From Nocardia africana NBRC 100379 (GTDB lineage Bacteria > Actinomycetota > Actinomycetes > Mycobacteriales > Mycobacteriaceae), in NCBI RefSeq assembly GCF_001612635.1, contig NZ_BDAV01000007.1:186001-250000 (forward strand): a stretch of DNA of 64,000 nt, written 5' to 3'. Below the pieces are notes generated by a model. It made no database searches. It was not told where the DNA came from and worked only from the letters and a program-made list of their open reading frames with translations. Positions 54,632-63,910 of the stretch are shown piece after piece (within the stretch, counting starts at the first letter, position 1; each line of letters opens with the position of its first letter). Made by a program: the position numbers and the translations under genes.

Positions 54632-56134
54632 GTGTTCCCAGCGCCCATGGATGTGCCGACGCCCGCGCCGACCTCCCCCGCCGCGCCCGCGCCGGCCGCC
54701 GGCGCCGCGGTGGCGCCGCCCCCGCCACCGCCGTTGCCCTCGGCGAAACTCAACCCCTACAACGGATTTCATCACGGCCTCTCGCTGCTGCACGGCTGGC
54801 TGCCGCTGACCATCGAGATCGTCGCCGCCGTCCTGCTGGTGGCCGCGATCGCGCGATGGGGACGGCGGTGGTGGCTGATCCGGATGCCGATCTGTCTGGC
54901 ACTCGGCGTGGTGGCCGCCTTCGCCGCCCGCACCGTGATGAACAACGAGGGCCTGGCCTCCGATCCCGCACCGGCGCGATTGTGGATCTGGGTGGGCGCG
55001 GCGGTCGCCGCGATCGCTCTGGTGGTGGTCGGCTGGCCGGGTGCGCGGTGGTGGCACCGTACCGCCGCGATCGTGGCGGTGCCGTTCGCGGTCGCCAGTA
55101 CTGCGGTGGTGCTCAACCAGTGGGTGGGCTACTACCCCAGCGTGCAGTCGGCGTGGAGTGCGCTGACGGCCGGACCGCTGCCTCACCAGACCGATCCGGA
55201 CGAGCTTGCCGCGATGCGCGGCACGCACCCCCCGAACGGCGTGGTGGTGCCCATCGACACCGGCGACGGCGCCAGCGGGTTCAAGCATCGCACCGAATAC
55301 GTCTACCTGCCGCCGGCGTGGTTCGCCGGGCCCACCCCGCCCGCCCTGCCGGCCGTGATGATGATCGGCGGCGAATTCAACACTCCCGCCGATTGGTTGC
55401 GCAGCGGCCAGATCATGCCGGCCATCGACGCGTTCACCGGCGCCAACGCCGGCAGCGCCCCCGTCCTGGTCTTCGTGGACTCCTCGGGCAGCTTCAACAA
55501 CGACACCGAATGCGTCGACGGCCCGCGCGGCGCCGCGGCCGACCACCTCACGAAAGATGTTGTCCCGTACGTGGACTCGCACTTCGGCGTTCCCGCCGAT
55601 CCGGCGAAGTGGGCGGTGGTCGGCTGGTCGATGGGCGGTACCTGCGCCACCGACCTGACCGTGATGCATCCCGAACTGTTCCACACCTTCGTCGACATCG
55701 CCGGCGATCTCGGTCCGACCTCGGGGACCAAGGAACAAACGATCTCGCGCCTCTACGGCGGCGATGCGGCCGCCTACGACCGTTTCGACCCGCTGACGGT
55801 GATGGCGAAACACGGCCCCTACACCGATGTCGCGGGATTGTTCGACGATCTGACGCCGCCGCACCGCCCGGACCGCACCGGGAAGGATCCCGGCGGCCGT
55901 GTCCACCTGCCGCAGGTCGACGAGAACCGCATCGGCGTCGGCGGCCAGGACGGCGTCATGGACACCGGCGAGGTCGGCGCCGCCGAGAAACTGTGTGCTC
56001 AGGGCCGTGCGGTCGGCATCGAGTGCACCATTCACACCACCCAGGGCGGGCATACCTGGCAGTTCGCCGCGGCCGCGTTCACCTCGTCGCTGCCGTGGGT
56101 GTCGGCGCGGCTCGGACTGCCCGTGCACACCTGA
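54632..56134 (+). CDS. Membrane-bound alpha/beta-hydrolase esterase
   Basis: About 500 residues. A Pro/Ala-rich start (~35 residues) leads to three transmembrane helices at roughly 55-75, 78-96 and 103-120 (for example LTIEIVAAVLLVAAIARW), then an esterase D-like domain with YVYLPPAWFAGPTPPALPAV, VLVFVDSSGSFNNDTECVDG and the nucleophile motif VVGWSMGGTCA; the C-terminal GGHTWQF supplies the His. This resembles mycobacterial membrane esterases/mycolyltransferase-like proteins. GTG 54632 or ATG 54647 are both possible; neither has a ribosome site. Confidence 0.82.
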   Translation: MFPAPMDVPTPAPTSPAAPAPAAGAAVAPPPPPPLPSAKLNPYNGFHHGLSLLHGWLPLTIEIVAAVLLVAAIARWGRRWWLIRMPICLALGVVAAFAARTVMNNEGLASDPAPARLWIWVGAAVAAIALVVVGWPGARWWHRTAAIVAVPFAVASTAVVLNQWVGYYPSVQSAWSALTAGPLPHQTDPDELAAMRGTHPPNGVVVPIDTGDGASGFKHRTEYVYLPPAWFAGPTPPALPAVMMIGGEFNTPADWLRSGQIMPAIDAFTGANAGSAPVLVFVDSSGSFNNDTECVDGPRGAAADHLTKDVVPYVDSHFGVPADPAKWAVVGWSMGGTCATDLTVMHPELFHTFVDIAGDLGPTSGTKEQTISRLYGGDAAAYDRFDPLTVMAKHGPYTDVAGLFDDLTPPHRPDRTGKDPGGRVHLPQVDENRIGVGGQDGVMDTGEVGAAEKLCAQGRAVGIECTIHTTQGGHTWQFAAAAFTSSLPWVSARLGLPVHT

Positions 56135-56140
56135 TCACAC

Positions 56141-56181
56141 GCCGCGGGCCGCCGCCGGTACATCCGGCAGCGGCCCGCGGC
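56141..56181. terminator. Bidirectional terminator-like hairpin
   Basis: A 12-bp perfect outer stem (56141-56152 and 56170-56181) plus an inner CCGG/CCGG pairing, between the convergent esterase and yebC genes. Confidence 0.75.
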
Positions 56182-56189
56182 GGTACGGA

Positions 56190-56942
56190 TCAGGCGTCGA
56201 GTTCGGCGAGGACCTCGTCGGAGACGTCGACGTTGGTGTACACGTTCTGCACGTCGTCGCTGTCCTCCAGCGCGTCGACGAGTTTGAACACCTTGCGGGC
56301 GCCCTCGGCGTCGACCGCGACCGACACCGAGGGCTGGAAGCCGGATTCGGCGGAGTCGTAATCGATTCCGGCCTCCTGCAGCGCCGTGCGCACGGCGATC
56401 AGGTCGCTGGGGTCGCTGATGATCTCGAACGAATCACCGAGGTCGTTGACCTCCTCGGCGCCGGCGTCGAGCACCGCGGCCAGCACGTCGTCCTCGCTGA
56501 GCCCGTTCTTCTCCAGCGTGACGATGCCCTTGCGGTGGAACAGGTAGGCGACCGAACCGGGATCGGCCATATTGCCGCCGTTGCGGGTCATGGCCACGCG
56601 CACCTCACCGGCGGCGCGATTGCGGTTGTCGGTGAGGCATTCGATCAGCACCGCAACACCATTGGGCCCGTAGCCCTCGTACATGATGGTCTGCCAGTCG
56701 GCGCCGCCGGCCTCTTCACCACCGCCGCGCTTGCGGGCGCGCTCGATGTTGTCGTTGGGAACCGACGACTTCTTCGCCTTCTGGATGGCGTCGTAGAGAG
56801 TCGGGTTTCCGCCAGGATCACCACCGCCGGTGCGCGCCGCGACCTCGATGTTCTTGATGAGTTTCGCGAACATCTTGCCGCGCTTGGCATCGATCACGGC
56901 CTTCTTGTGCTTGGTGGTGGCCCATTTGGAGTGGCCGCTCAT
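56190..56942 (-). CDS. YebC/PmpR-family DNA- or translation-associated regulator
   Basis: A 250-residue YebC protein. [20 protein letters not shown] at the start and [20 protein letters not shown] are diagnostic, and the third domain ends with acidic residues. Recent work links YebC proteins to translation of difficult peptide sequences as well as transcription; which applies here is not visible. The gene precedes pdxT as in mycobacteria (Rv2603c). Confidence 0.95.
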   Translation of the reverse strand: MSGHSKWATTKHKKAVIDAKRGKMFAKLIKNIEVAARTGGGDPGGNPTLYDAIQKAKKSSVPNDNIERARKRGGGEEAGGADWQTIMYEGYGPNGVAVLIECLTDNRNRAAGEVRVAMTRNGGNMADPGSVAYLFHRKGIVTLEKNGLSEDDVLAAVLDAGAEEVNDLGDSFEIISDPSDLIAVRTALQEAGIDYDSAESGFQPSVSVAVDAEGARKVFKLVDALEDSDDVQNVYTNVDVSDEVLAELDA

Positions 56943-57064
56943 TCCCTACTTCCTTCAGGTCGGTGTGCTCGAGGCCCGGGCAGATTCGCGATCTGCGTTC
57001 CGGCGATCGCTGTGCAGTCTACTGCCCGGTCCGCCACCGCCCGGTCGGGGTGCGCGGCGAACGG

Positions 57065-57727
57065 TCAGGTACCGGCGGCCACCGCGGCCCGCACCGAGTC
57101 GACGAACAGGCGATGCACACGCAGATCGCCGGTCACCTCGGGATGGAACGAGGTCGCGATGACCGAGCCCTGCCGGACCGCGACGATCCGGCCCGCCGCC
57201 TCCTGCGGGTCACCCACCGACGGACCCTCGGCGACCACGGTGCCGGGCCGCGGACGGTGCGGGACCCGGGCCAGGACCTCGACGCCGGCGCCGGCGCGTT
57301 CCACCCAGGGCGCCCGGATGAACACCGCCCGGATGGGATCGTCGAGTCCGGTGAAGTCGAGATCGGTTTCGAACGAATCGACCTGACGTCCGAAGGCGTT
57401 GCGCCGCACCGTCATATCGATGCCCGACAGCGACTGCGCGTCGGGCCGAGTGTCGAGCACCTCCGACGCCAGCAGGATCATGCCGGCACACGAGCCGAAG
57501 GCCGGCATGCCCGCGCGCAGCCGTGCCCGCAGCGGTTCCAGCAACCCGAATACCTCGAGCAGTTTGCTGATCGCGGTGGATTCGCCGCCCGGCAGCACGA
57601 GCGCGTCCACGGACTCGAGTTCCGATTCCCGTCGCACACTCACCGGTTCGGCATCGCACGCGGCCAGCGCGTGGAAGTGCTCACGCACGTCACCCTGCAG
57701 AGCCAGCACGCCAATGGTCGGTTTCAC
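57065..57727 (-). CDS. pdxT: Pyridoxal 5'-phosphate synthase glutaminase subunit
   Basis: A 220-residue class I glutamine amidotransferase that feeds ammonia to PdxS for vitamin B6 synthesis. The oxyanion segment [16 protein letters not shown], the nucleophile [13 protein letters not shown] (C80) and the C-terminal [10 protein letters not shown] (His/Glu of the triad) are intact. In mycobacteria pdxT, tesB and pdxS are adjacent; here pdxS is ~5 kb further on, with the intervening genes listed below. Confidence 0.95.
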   Translation of the reverse strand: MKPTIGVLALQGDVREHFHALAACDAEPVSVRRESELESVDALVLPGGESTAISKLLEVFGLLEPLRARLRAGMPAFGSCAGMILLASEVLDTRPDAQSLSGIDMTVRRNAFGRQVDSFETDLDFTGLDDPIRAVFIRAPWVERAGAGVEVLARVPHRPRPGTVVAEGPSVGDPQEAAGRIVAVRQGSVIATSFHPEVTGDLRVHRLFVDSVRAAVAAGT

Positions 57728-57794
57728 GGCACGAGCATACGAGTCGCGCGGCGCGGCCGCGGCCCGCGGCCACCTCGGTTGTGGCGCCGCTCAC

Positions 57795-58613
57795 CTACCG
57801 CCGCAGTGTGCGGATGAGCCCTTCCTGCACGACCTGCGCGACGAACTGTCCGCGCTGGTTGAAGATCCGGCCGCTGGTGAGCGCGCGGCCGTAGCCCGCG
57901 GAGGGGGAATTCTGGTCGTAGAGCAGCCATTCGTCGGCGCGGAAGGGTCGCAGGAACCACATCGCGTGATCGAGCGACGCGTCCTGGGTCGGTTCGTCGC
58001 GGTGGGTGACCTTCGACGAACCGAGCAGGGTCATATCGCTCATGTAGGCGAGGGTGCAGACGTGGAACAGCGGGTCGTCGGGCAGCGGGTGGCGGTAGCG
58101 GAACCAGACCTGCTGCTGGGAGGCCAGGCCGTCGCGCCGCACCACGTGGTCCTGCGGCACCAGCCGGATGTCCCAGTGCTCCCATTCCCGCATCAGCCAC
58201 AGCCGCTCCGGGCTCATCGACGCGCGCTCGTCCGGAATGTCCTGCGGCAGTGGAACTTCCGGCATCACGTCCTGATGTTCGGGGCCTTCGTCGCCGACGT
58301 GGAAGGAGGCCGACATGGTGAAGATCGCCTCGCCGTCCTGGACCCCGGTGACCCGGCGGGTGCAGAACGAGCGGCCTTCGCGGATGCGTTCCACCAGATA
58401 CACGGTCTGCTCGGCGGGATTGCCGGGACGCAGGAAGTATCCGTGCAGCGAATGCACCTCGAAGCGCGGTTCCACGGTGCGCACCGCCGAGACCAGCGCC
58501 TGCCCGGCAACCTGCCCGCCGAATGTGCGCGGCAGCTGCGACTTGGTGATCGCGCCGCGGAAGATGTCCCGCTCGAGCCGCTCGATCTCCAGTGCCTCTT
58601 CGATCGTCGCCAT
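57795..58613 (-). CDS. tesB: Acyl-CoA thioesterase II
   Basis: A 272-residue double-hotdog thioesterase that hydrolyses acyl-CoA to free acid and CoA. LERLERDIFRGAITKSQLPR, TFGGQVAGQALVSAVRTVEP and FRVDEWLLYDQNSPSAGYGR-like segments (the last in the C-terminal hotdog, reads FRADEWLLYDQNSPSAGYGR) match TesB, including the active-site Asp. It corresponds to Rv2605c. A ~50-bp element just upstream is repeated before the MFS gene. Confidence 0.93.
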   Translation of the reverse strand: MATIEEALEIERLERDIFRGAITKSQLPRTFGGQVAGQALVSAVRTVEPRFEVHSLHGYFLRPGNPAEQTVYLVERIREGRSFCTRRVTGVQDGEAIFTMSASFHVGDEGPEHQDVMPEVPLPQDIPDERASMSPERLWLMREWEHWDIRLVPQDHVVRRDGLASQQQVWFRYRHPLPDDPLFHVCTLAYMSDMTLLGSSKVTHRDEPTQDASLDHAMWFLRPFRADEWLLYDQNSPSAGYGRALTSGRIFNQRGQFVAQVVQEGLIRTLRR

Positions 58614-58636
58614 GTACCGTCCTTCCGCCCTGTGCC

Positions 58637-58686
58637 CCGCTCAGGCTAAGCGATGGCGAACCCGCTCCGGCGAGCGGCTCTCCGCG
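58637..58686. repeat. Copy A of a ~50-bp repeat flanking the MFS gene
   Basis: The 50 bp from 58637 match 60241-60289 with about 80 per cent identity; the first 12 bp (CCGCTCAGGCTA) and GCGATGGC are identical. On the minus strand it carries a -10-like TAGCCT about 35 bp before tesB, so it may be the tesB promoter region. Confidence 0.6.
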
Positions 58687-58698
58687 CCGTGACAGCGC

Positions 58699-60132
58699 TC
58701 ACGACGCCGGTTCGCCCTGCGATCCGATCAGTTCCCGCGCCTCTTCCTCGGACTGCGCGGCCGGCGCCGATCCCCACATGTGCCTGCCGTTGGGCTCCTG
58801 CAGGAAATACACCGAGACCGCACCCACCAGCCCGGCGATGATCAGGTAGTACGCCGGCCAGTTCAGATCACCGGTCGCCCCGACGAGCGCGCCGACCACC
58901 ACCGACGTGGTGCCGGCGAACAACGAGACCGCGACGTTGAACGACACCGACAGCCCCGCGCCGCGCACCTTCGTCGGGAACAGCGACGGCAGGGTGGACG
59001 GCATGGTCGCGCTGAAGCAGATGAGGGTCAGGCCCATCATGAGCAGGCCCAGGAATACGGCGAACGCGTTGTCGGTACGTACCAGCAGGATCATCGGAAA
59101 CGCCAGCACCACCAGGGCGATGGCGCCGGCCCAGATGATCGGTTTGCGCCCGACCCGGTCCGAGACGAGCCCGATCACCGGGATGGTCAGCAGCGCGATG
59201 GCCATCACCGCGATCTGCAGCCACTGCGACGCCGAGGAGGAGACGCCGCCGCCGGTGGCGCCCGGCACGGTCGAGGTGACGTAGGTCGGCATATAGGAGG
59301 TCAGCATGTAGTTGGTGACATTCCAGGCGACCACCAGTCCCATGCAGACCAGCACGTACGGCCACAGGCGGGCCAGGATCTTCGCCTCCTCGCCGGTCTT
59401 GTTCGCCTTCTCCCGGTCCTCGGATTCCTTCTCCAGGGCGGCGAAGGCCGGGGTGTCGGCCAGTCGCATCCGCAGATAGACGCCGACCACACCGAGCGGC
59501 AGGGCCACGAAGAACGGCAGCCGCCAGCCCCACGACAGCAGCTGCTCGTGGGTGAGGGTGGCGTCGGCGAGCGTGACCACCAGTGCGCCCAGCAGATATC
59601 CGGTGAAGGTGCCGAATTCCAGCCAGCTGCCGAGGAATCCGCGCCGCCGGTCGGGTGCGTACTCGGCGATGAAGGTCATGGCGTTGCCGTATTCGCCGCC
59701 GGTCGAGAAACCCTGCAGCAACCGTGCGCACAGCAACAACATCGGCGCCCAGATGCCGATCGTGTTCTGATCCGGGATGCAGCCGATGGCGAACGTGCCC
59801 GCCGCCATCAGGATCATCGTGGTGGCGAGCACCGTGTTGCGGCCGATGCGGTCGGCCAGCGGTCCGAAGAACATGCCGCCGAACGGGCGGACGAGGAACG
59901 CCACCGCGAACAGGCCGAAGGTGGCGATCGTGCCGGCGGTGTCCCCGAGATGGGAAAAGAACACGTCCTTGATGGTCGGCTCGAAATACGCGTAGACGCC
60001 GAAGTCGTACCACTCGGTGATGTTGCCGATACTCGCGGCGCCGATCGCCCGCCGGATGATCGGCGGATCGGTGACGACGATGTCGTCGAGCGACCACCGC
60101 CTCGGACGTTCACGCGGGACCAGCACCGCCAC
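58699..60132 (-). CDS. MFS transporter of the metabolite:H+ symporter type
   Basis: A 477-residue transporter with 12 predicted helices. IGNITEWYDFGVYAYFEPTI at the start, FLVRPFGGMFFGPLADRIGR and the later GEYGNAMTFIAEYAPDRRRG segment are typical of the MHS family (ProP, KgtP, ShiA), which take up small organic acids or betaines. The substrate is not determined. GTG 60132 is the start. It lies between two copies of a ~50-bp repeat and separates tesB from pdxS, so it is an insertion relative to mycobacteria. Confidence 0.9.
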   Translation of the reverse strand: MAVLVPRERPRRWSLDDIVVTDPPIIRRAIGAASIGNITEWYDFGVYAYFEPTIKDVFFSHLGDTAGTIATFGLFAVAFLVRPFGGMFFGPLADRIGRNTVLATTMILMAAGTFAIGCIPDQNTIGIWAPMLLLCARLLQGFSTGGEYGNAMTFIAEYAPDRRRGFLGSWLEFGTFTGYLLGALVVTLADATLTHEQLLSWGWRLPFFVALPLGVVGVYLRMRLADTPAFAALEKESEDREKANKTGEEAKILARLWPYVLVCMGLVVAWNVTNYMLTSYMPTYVTSTVPGATGGGVSSSASQWLQIAVMAIALLTIPVIGLVSDRVGRKPIIWAGAIALVVLAFPMILLVRTDNAFAVFLGLLMMGLTLICFSATMPSTLPSLFPTKVRGAGLSVSFNVAVSLFAGTTSVVVGALVGATGDLNWPAYYLIIAGLVGAVSVYFLQEPNGRHMWGSAPAAQSEEEARELIGSQGEPAS

Positions 60133-60240
60133 GGACTACGACCTCCTCGGGTTCACGACAACCGTCGATCGCCGGCGCCGGCGGGGCTCCGCGGAAGGAT
60201 GTCCGATCGCCTCGCAGGTCCCGCCGTTCCCGGAATCGAC

Positions 60241-60289
60241 CCGCTCAGGCTATGCGATGGCAAACTCGGCCGACGGGCGACTCTCCGCG
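60241..60289. repeat. Copy B of a ~50-bp repeat flanking the MFS gene
   Basis: See copy A at 58637-58686. Copy B lies 109 bp upstream of the MFS start and carries the same -10-like TAGCCT on the minus strand. It is in direct orientation relative to copy A. Confidence 0.6.
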
Positions 60290-60318
60290 ATCCGCCCGGT
60301 GCCGGGCATGATAGGCGG

Positions 60319-60930
60319 ATGCCCGCATACGAACCGATCGCCGTGGACGGGCTGGTCGAGCGAGTCGCTGCGGCCGCTCTGGCCCTGCCGGGGCCGGTCG
60401 TGGTGGCCGTCGACGGCGCCGATGGCGCCCGGCCGCGGGAACCGGCCGACCGGATCGTGGAACGGATCCGCACGCGGGGGCGGCCGGCCGAGCGGGTGTG
60501 GTTGCACGACTTCGTTCGACCGGCATCGCTGCGACTCGAGTTCGGGCGCGACGAGATGACCTATCGCACAGCCTGGTTCGACTACGCCGCCCTGGATCGT
60601 GAGGTGCTGGAAGCGGTACGCCGGCGCGGGCGGTGGCTGCCCGCGCTGTGGGACGAAGCCGAGGATCGATCCGCGCGGGCGCGGATGCGGCCCGCCGAAC
60701 CGGGCCTCGTCCTGGTGGTCGCGGGACCGATGTTGCTCGGCCGCGGTATGGATTTCGATGTCACCGTGCGGCTGCAGATGTCGGAACCGGCGCTGCTGCG
60801 CCGAACCGATCCCGCGGAGCGGTGGACCGTTCCCGCACTGCTGCGCCACGATCGCGAGCACGACGACCTGCCCACCTTCGATGTGCGCTGGGACCATCCG
60901 GAGCGCCCGGCCGTGCGCACCGGTTCCTGA
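60319..60930 (+). CDS. Uridine-kinase-like protein lacking the P-loop
   Basis: A 203-residue protein resembling actinobacterial uridine-kinase-like P-loop proteins in its length and downstream motifs (VWLHDFVRPASLRLEFGRDE, TAWFDYAALDREVLEAV, LVLVVAGPMLLGRGMDFDV). At the expected P-loop position (residues ~31-40) it reads VDGADGARPR instead of a GxSGSGKS-type motif, so it is unlikely to bind ATP in the usual way. ATG 60319 is the start. It may be a diverged paralogue with another role or a decaying gene. Confidence 0.75.
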   Translation: MPAYEPIAVDGLVERVAAAALALPGPVVVAVDGADGARPREPADRIVERIRTRGRPAERVWLHDFVRPASLRLEFGRDEMTYRTAWFDYAALDREVLEAVRRRGRWLPALWDEAEDRSARARMRPAEPGLVLVVAGPMLLGRGMDFDVTVRLQMSEPALLRRTDPAERWTVPALLRHDREHDDLPTFDVRWDHPERPAVRTGS

Positions 60931-60982
60931 GCTGCTTCGATACCGGACCGAATGCGCGGGGCCGCAGCCGGATTCGCGGCGA

Positions 60983-61972
60983 TCAGCTCGCGAATCGCTC
61001 GCGGTCGGCGGCGGGGAGCCAGCAGCCGGCGGCGATGTCGCGGTTGTAGGTCGTGCGGAAATGCTCGATCAGATGCGGTAATCCCGGATGGGTGTTGGCC
61101 GTCGACCACAGCAGCGCATGCGGATAGGCCGGCGTCGGGTCGACGATCGGCACCCGCCGGATGTGCGGATGCCAGGGATTGCGGAAGTGATCGCTGCTGA
61201 CGGTGGCCAGCGTGTCGGAGTCCGCGATGCGGGCGAGCATGGCTTCGATGCCGTCGGGCCCGGGGAAGCGGGTGCGGTCGCGCGGCGTGGTATCGACTGT
61301 GACACCGCAGAATTCGCTCAGTTCGCGATAGAAGTCGGCCCATTCCGACGCCACCCCGGCGCCCGGAATCCACACCGTGTACGCGGCCAGCTCGGCGAGC
61401 GCCACCGCCGGCCGTCCGGCCAGCGGATGATGCCTGCCCACGAGCAGATGCGCCGGATCCACGTAGGCGGGGACGGCCGCGATATCGGGCGGCAGCGGAC
61501 GGGGGCCGCCCGAGGGGCGGGCGAAGGCGGCGTCGGCGCGGCCGTGCACCACCATGTCCCGCGACGTGACGAAGACGTTCGAGATCACGATCTCGGTATC
61601 GGCGCCGGGGTTGCGGTCGAGATAGAACCGCATCTGCTCGGTCGCGCCCTGGCGCTCGCCCTGCACCGCGACGCGCAGCGGGCGTGGCATGTCACGGACC
61701 GCTGTCACCGCGGTCTCGGCCACCGCCAGCAGCGCTCGGGCGTGCGGCAGCAGCCGCGCACCGGCGGCGGTCGGCACGATTCCGGCGGGTACGCGGTCGA
61801 ACAACGCCGTCCCCAGCTGGGCCTCCAGCTTCGCGATCCGCTTCGACACCGCCTGCTGGCTGATGCCGAGAACCACGGCGGCGAGACTGAACTGCCGCTC
61901 CTCGGCCGCGACCACGAAGGCGCGCACGGACGTCAGGTCGAGATCCGTTCCGGCACCTCCACCGACAACCAT
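60983..61972 (-). CDS. LysR-family transcriptional regulator
   Basis: A 329-residue regulator. The N-terminal HTH (DLTSVRAFVVAAEERQFSLA, then GISQQAVSKRIAKLEAQLGT) is typical of LysR proteins, followed by a periplasmic-binding-protein-like effector domain. The C-terminus includes HFRTTYNRDIAAGCWLPAAD. No obvious divergent target: the gene is convergent with the uridine-kinase-like gene and downstream of the WYL gene on the same strand, so its target is unclear. Confidence 0.9.
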   Translation of the reverse strand: MVVGGGAGTDLDLTSVRAFVVAAEERQFSLAAVVLGISQQAVSKRIAKLEAQLGTALFDRVPAGIVPTAAGARLLPHARALLAVAETAVTAVRDMPRPLRVAVQGERQGATEQMRFYLDRNPGADTEIVISNVFVTSRDMVVHGRADAAFARPSGGPRPLPPDIAAVPAYVDPAHLLVGRHHPLAGRPAVALAELAAYTVWIPGAGVASEWADFYRELSEFCGVTVDTTPRDRTRFPGPDGIEAMLARIADSDTLATVSSDHFRNPWHPHIRRVPIVDPTPAYPHALLWSTANTHPGLPHLIEHFRTTYNRDIAAGCWLPAADRERFAS

Positions 61973-62270
61973 TCGTTGTGCAGCCCTTCCCTGACGATCC
62001 CGTCGCCCCTGTCTCGGTCAGGCCCGACATCTTCCGGAAGACAGTACCCGACAGGGCATTCGGCGACCGGCCGCGTCACCCCGCCCGCCGCGCGCGGTAA
62101 GGCGGGCGAGATCGCTCACTCCCGGACGATGTCCTGCCCAACTGCGCTCCACAGCTCATCGCGGCCGTCGTCACGACGCGAGGCGCACGAACCGAACGTG
62201 GTGCGCCATCGAGCCGGTGTTCGATGACGTGCCCCCGGCGCATCCGCCCGCCGCAGATCGAGGTCCCTCG
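61973..62270. other. Intergenic region between the LysR and WYL genes
   Basis: About 300 bp. A 10-bp palindrome CTTCCGGAAG is present around 62030-62040, in the likely promoter region of the LysR gene, and may be its operator. No gene was recognised. Confidence 0.35.
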
Positions 62271-63266
62271 TCAGTCGTCGGCCGGCGCGGTGCGGCGGCC
62301 CGATTCCGCGAGGCGCGCGGCAAGCCCGAGGACCAGTTCGCGGAGCTCCTCCGGGTGCCGCACGTCGAACGGTCGATCGAGTGCGGCGAGCACCGGCGGC
62401 AGCCAGTCGAGCCGCTCCGCTCGGATACCGACCTCCCACCAGCGTTCGGCGCCCGAGTCTGCGGCCTCGTCCGTCGCGCCGAGCGTCGCGACGGTGGCGG
62501 GCAGGTGCGCGCGGATCTGTTCGTGCGTACCGAAGATGCGCAGGCTGACGTCGTATCGATACTCGGCGGCGGCGAATCCGGACACCAGCCGCCCCACCGG
62601 ATCGATATCGCCGGGCGGGTCGAACGAACCGGGCAGGGTCCGGGCGGTGGTGATGCGGTCCAGGCGGAAGGTGCGGTCCTCGGCGTGCCGGGGGTCCGCG
62701 CCGGTGACGTACCACCGGCCGGAATGAGCGACGATCCCGTACGCGTGCAGTGTGCGTTCGCTCGCACGGCCGTGACGATCGGTGTAGCGGATGGTGACCG
62801 GCCGGTGGTGGCGGACCGCGTCGGCGAGCGTCAGCAGCACCGCGGCATCCGCGGGAGCGGATTCGGTTGGCGCGTGGGTGAATTCGAGGGATTCCAGCAG
62901 CACGTCGAGCCGTCGGCGCAGCGGTTGCGGAAGGACCCTGCGGATCTTGGCGGCCGCGGTCTCACTCGGGGCCGCATCCGTTGCGGCCCAGCCGGTTCGG
63001 CGGCCCAGGAGCCCGAGCAACACCGCCAACGCCTCCTCGTCGGTGAACATCAACGGCGGCAGGCGGTATCCGGGGGCGAGCCGATAGCCGCCGTAGCGCC
63101 CGCGCACCGACTCCACCGGGATCTCGAGATCGATCAGGTGGTCCACATACCGGCGCACGGTGCGTCCGTCGACGCCGAGCCGGCCGGCGAGTTCGGCCAC
63201 GGTCCGGGTGCCGCCGGACTGCAGCAGTTCGAGCAGGGTCAGCACGCGTCCGGTCGGTCGAGCCAT
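62271..63266 (-). CDS. WYL-domain (YafY-type) transcriptional regulator
   Basis: A 331-residue protein from ATG 63266. The N-terminal HTH_11 domain (RVLTLLELLQSGGTRTVAEL, RLGVDGRTVRRYVDHLIDLE) is followed by the WYL domain (RPVTIRYTDRHGRASERTLH, YGIVAHSGRWYVTGADPRHA) where WYVTG replaces the eponymous WYL. These regulators sense ligands or nucleic acid damage. It is divergent from the VOC gene with ~90 bp between starts, which suggests regulation of it; this is inference from position. Confidence 0.9.
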   Translation of the reverse strand: MARPTGRVLTLLELLQSGGTRTVAELAGRLGVDGRTVRRYVDHLIDLEIPVESVRGRYGGYRLAPGYRLPPLMFTDEEALAVLLGLLGRRTGWAATDAAPSETAAAKIRRVLPQPLRRRLDVLLESLEFTHAPTESAPADAAVLLTLADAVRHHRPVTIRYTDRHGRASERTLHAYGIVAHSGRWYVTGADPRHAEDRTFRLDRITTARTLPGSFDPPGDIDPVGRLVSGFAAAEYRYDVSLRIFGTHEQIRAHLPATVATLGATDEAADSGAERWWEVGIRAERLDWLPPVLAALDRPFDVRHPEELRELVLGLAARLAESGRRTAPADD

Positions 63267-63356
63267 GAGTGCGACCCTAGCGCGAATACCGGACCGATTC
63301 TGTCCCCTATTTCTCCTACGCTGCGGAAAACACCTTCGAACGGCAAGGAGCAGCCC

Positions 63357-63782
63357 ATGAATTTCGTCTCGATCCGCATCATCACCGCCGACGTCGCACG
63401 TCTCGTCGAGTTCTATGAGCGCGCCACCGGATTCCGTGCCCGGTGGGCGACCGAGGATTTCGCCGAACTCGAGACCGGCGTCGCCACGCTCGCGATCGCG
63501 AGTACCCGCACGGTCGCCCTGTTCGCCCCGGACTCCGCCCGTCCGGCCGACAATCACAGCGTGATCACCGAGTTCCTCGTCGACGACGTCGACCGCGTGT
63601 ATCGCGACCTGTCCGGCGCCGGCGCCGAGGTGGTCGCCGAGCCGGCCACCATGCCCTGGGGCAACCGCTCGCTGCTGGTCCGCGACCCGGACGGCAACCT
63701 GGTCAACTTCTTCGCACCGGTCACGCCGGCGGCGATCGATAAGTTCGCGGGGCGGGCGGTGCCGGTCACGCCGAGCATGTGA
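63357..63782 (+). CDS. VOC-superfamily (glyoxalase-like) protein
   Basis: A 141-residue protein from ATG 63357 with AAGGAG upstream. Two beta-alpha-beta-beta-beta modules: VSIRIITADVARLVEFYERA ... ATLAIASTRTVALFA, and SVITEFLVDDVDRVYRDLSG ... RSLLVRDPDGNLVNFFAP. The usual metal-binding His/Glu are only partly present (the first module lacks the His), so a non-enzymatic binding role, as in bleomycin-resistance-type proteins, is possible. Divergent from the WYL regulator. Confidence 0.85.
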   Translation: MNFVSIRIITADVARLVEFYERATGFRARWATEDFAELETGVATLAIASTRTVALFAPDSARPADNHSVITEFLVDDVDRVYRDLSGAGAEVVAEPATMPWGNRSLLVRDPDGNLVNFFAPVTPAAIDKFAGRAVPVTPSM

Positions 63783-63845
63783 GCCGGCGACGGCCTCGTG
63801 ATCTACGAGGACGGCCCGGCGGTGTCACGCCCCGGAAACGACGAA

Positions 63846-63877
63846 CGCCGGGTCGTCCTGCGCAGGACGACCCGGCG
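63846..63877. terminator. Bidirectional terminator, 32-bp perfect palindrome
   Basis: The half-site CGCCGGGTCGTCCTGC is followed directly by its reverse complement, between the convergent VOC gene and pdxS. The RNA would form a ~14-bp hairpin with a small loop on either strand. Confidence 0.75.
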
Positions 63878-63910
63878 AAGCGGTTGTCGTGGAATCGATG
63901 CCCGAACGGC

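Noticed and set aside
58780..60318. N-terminal part of the long plus-strand frame ending at 60930
   Set aside because: It is opposite the MFS gene; only the part from ATG 60319 is protein-like, so the gene is started there.
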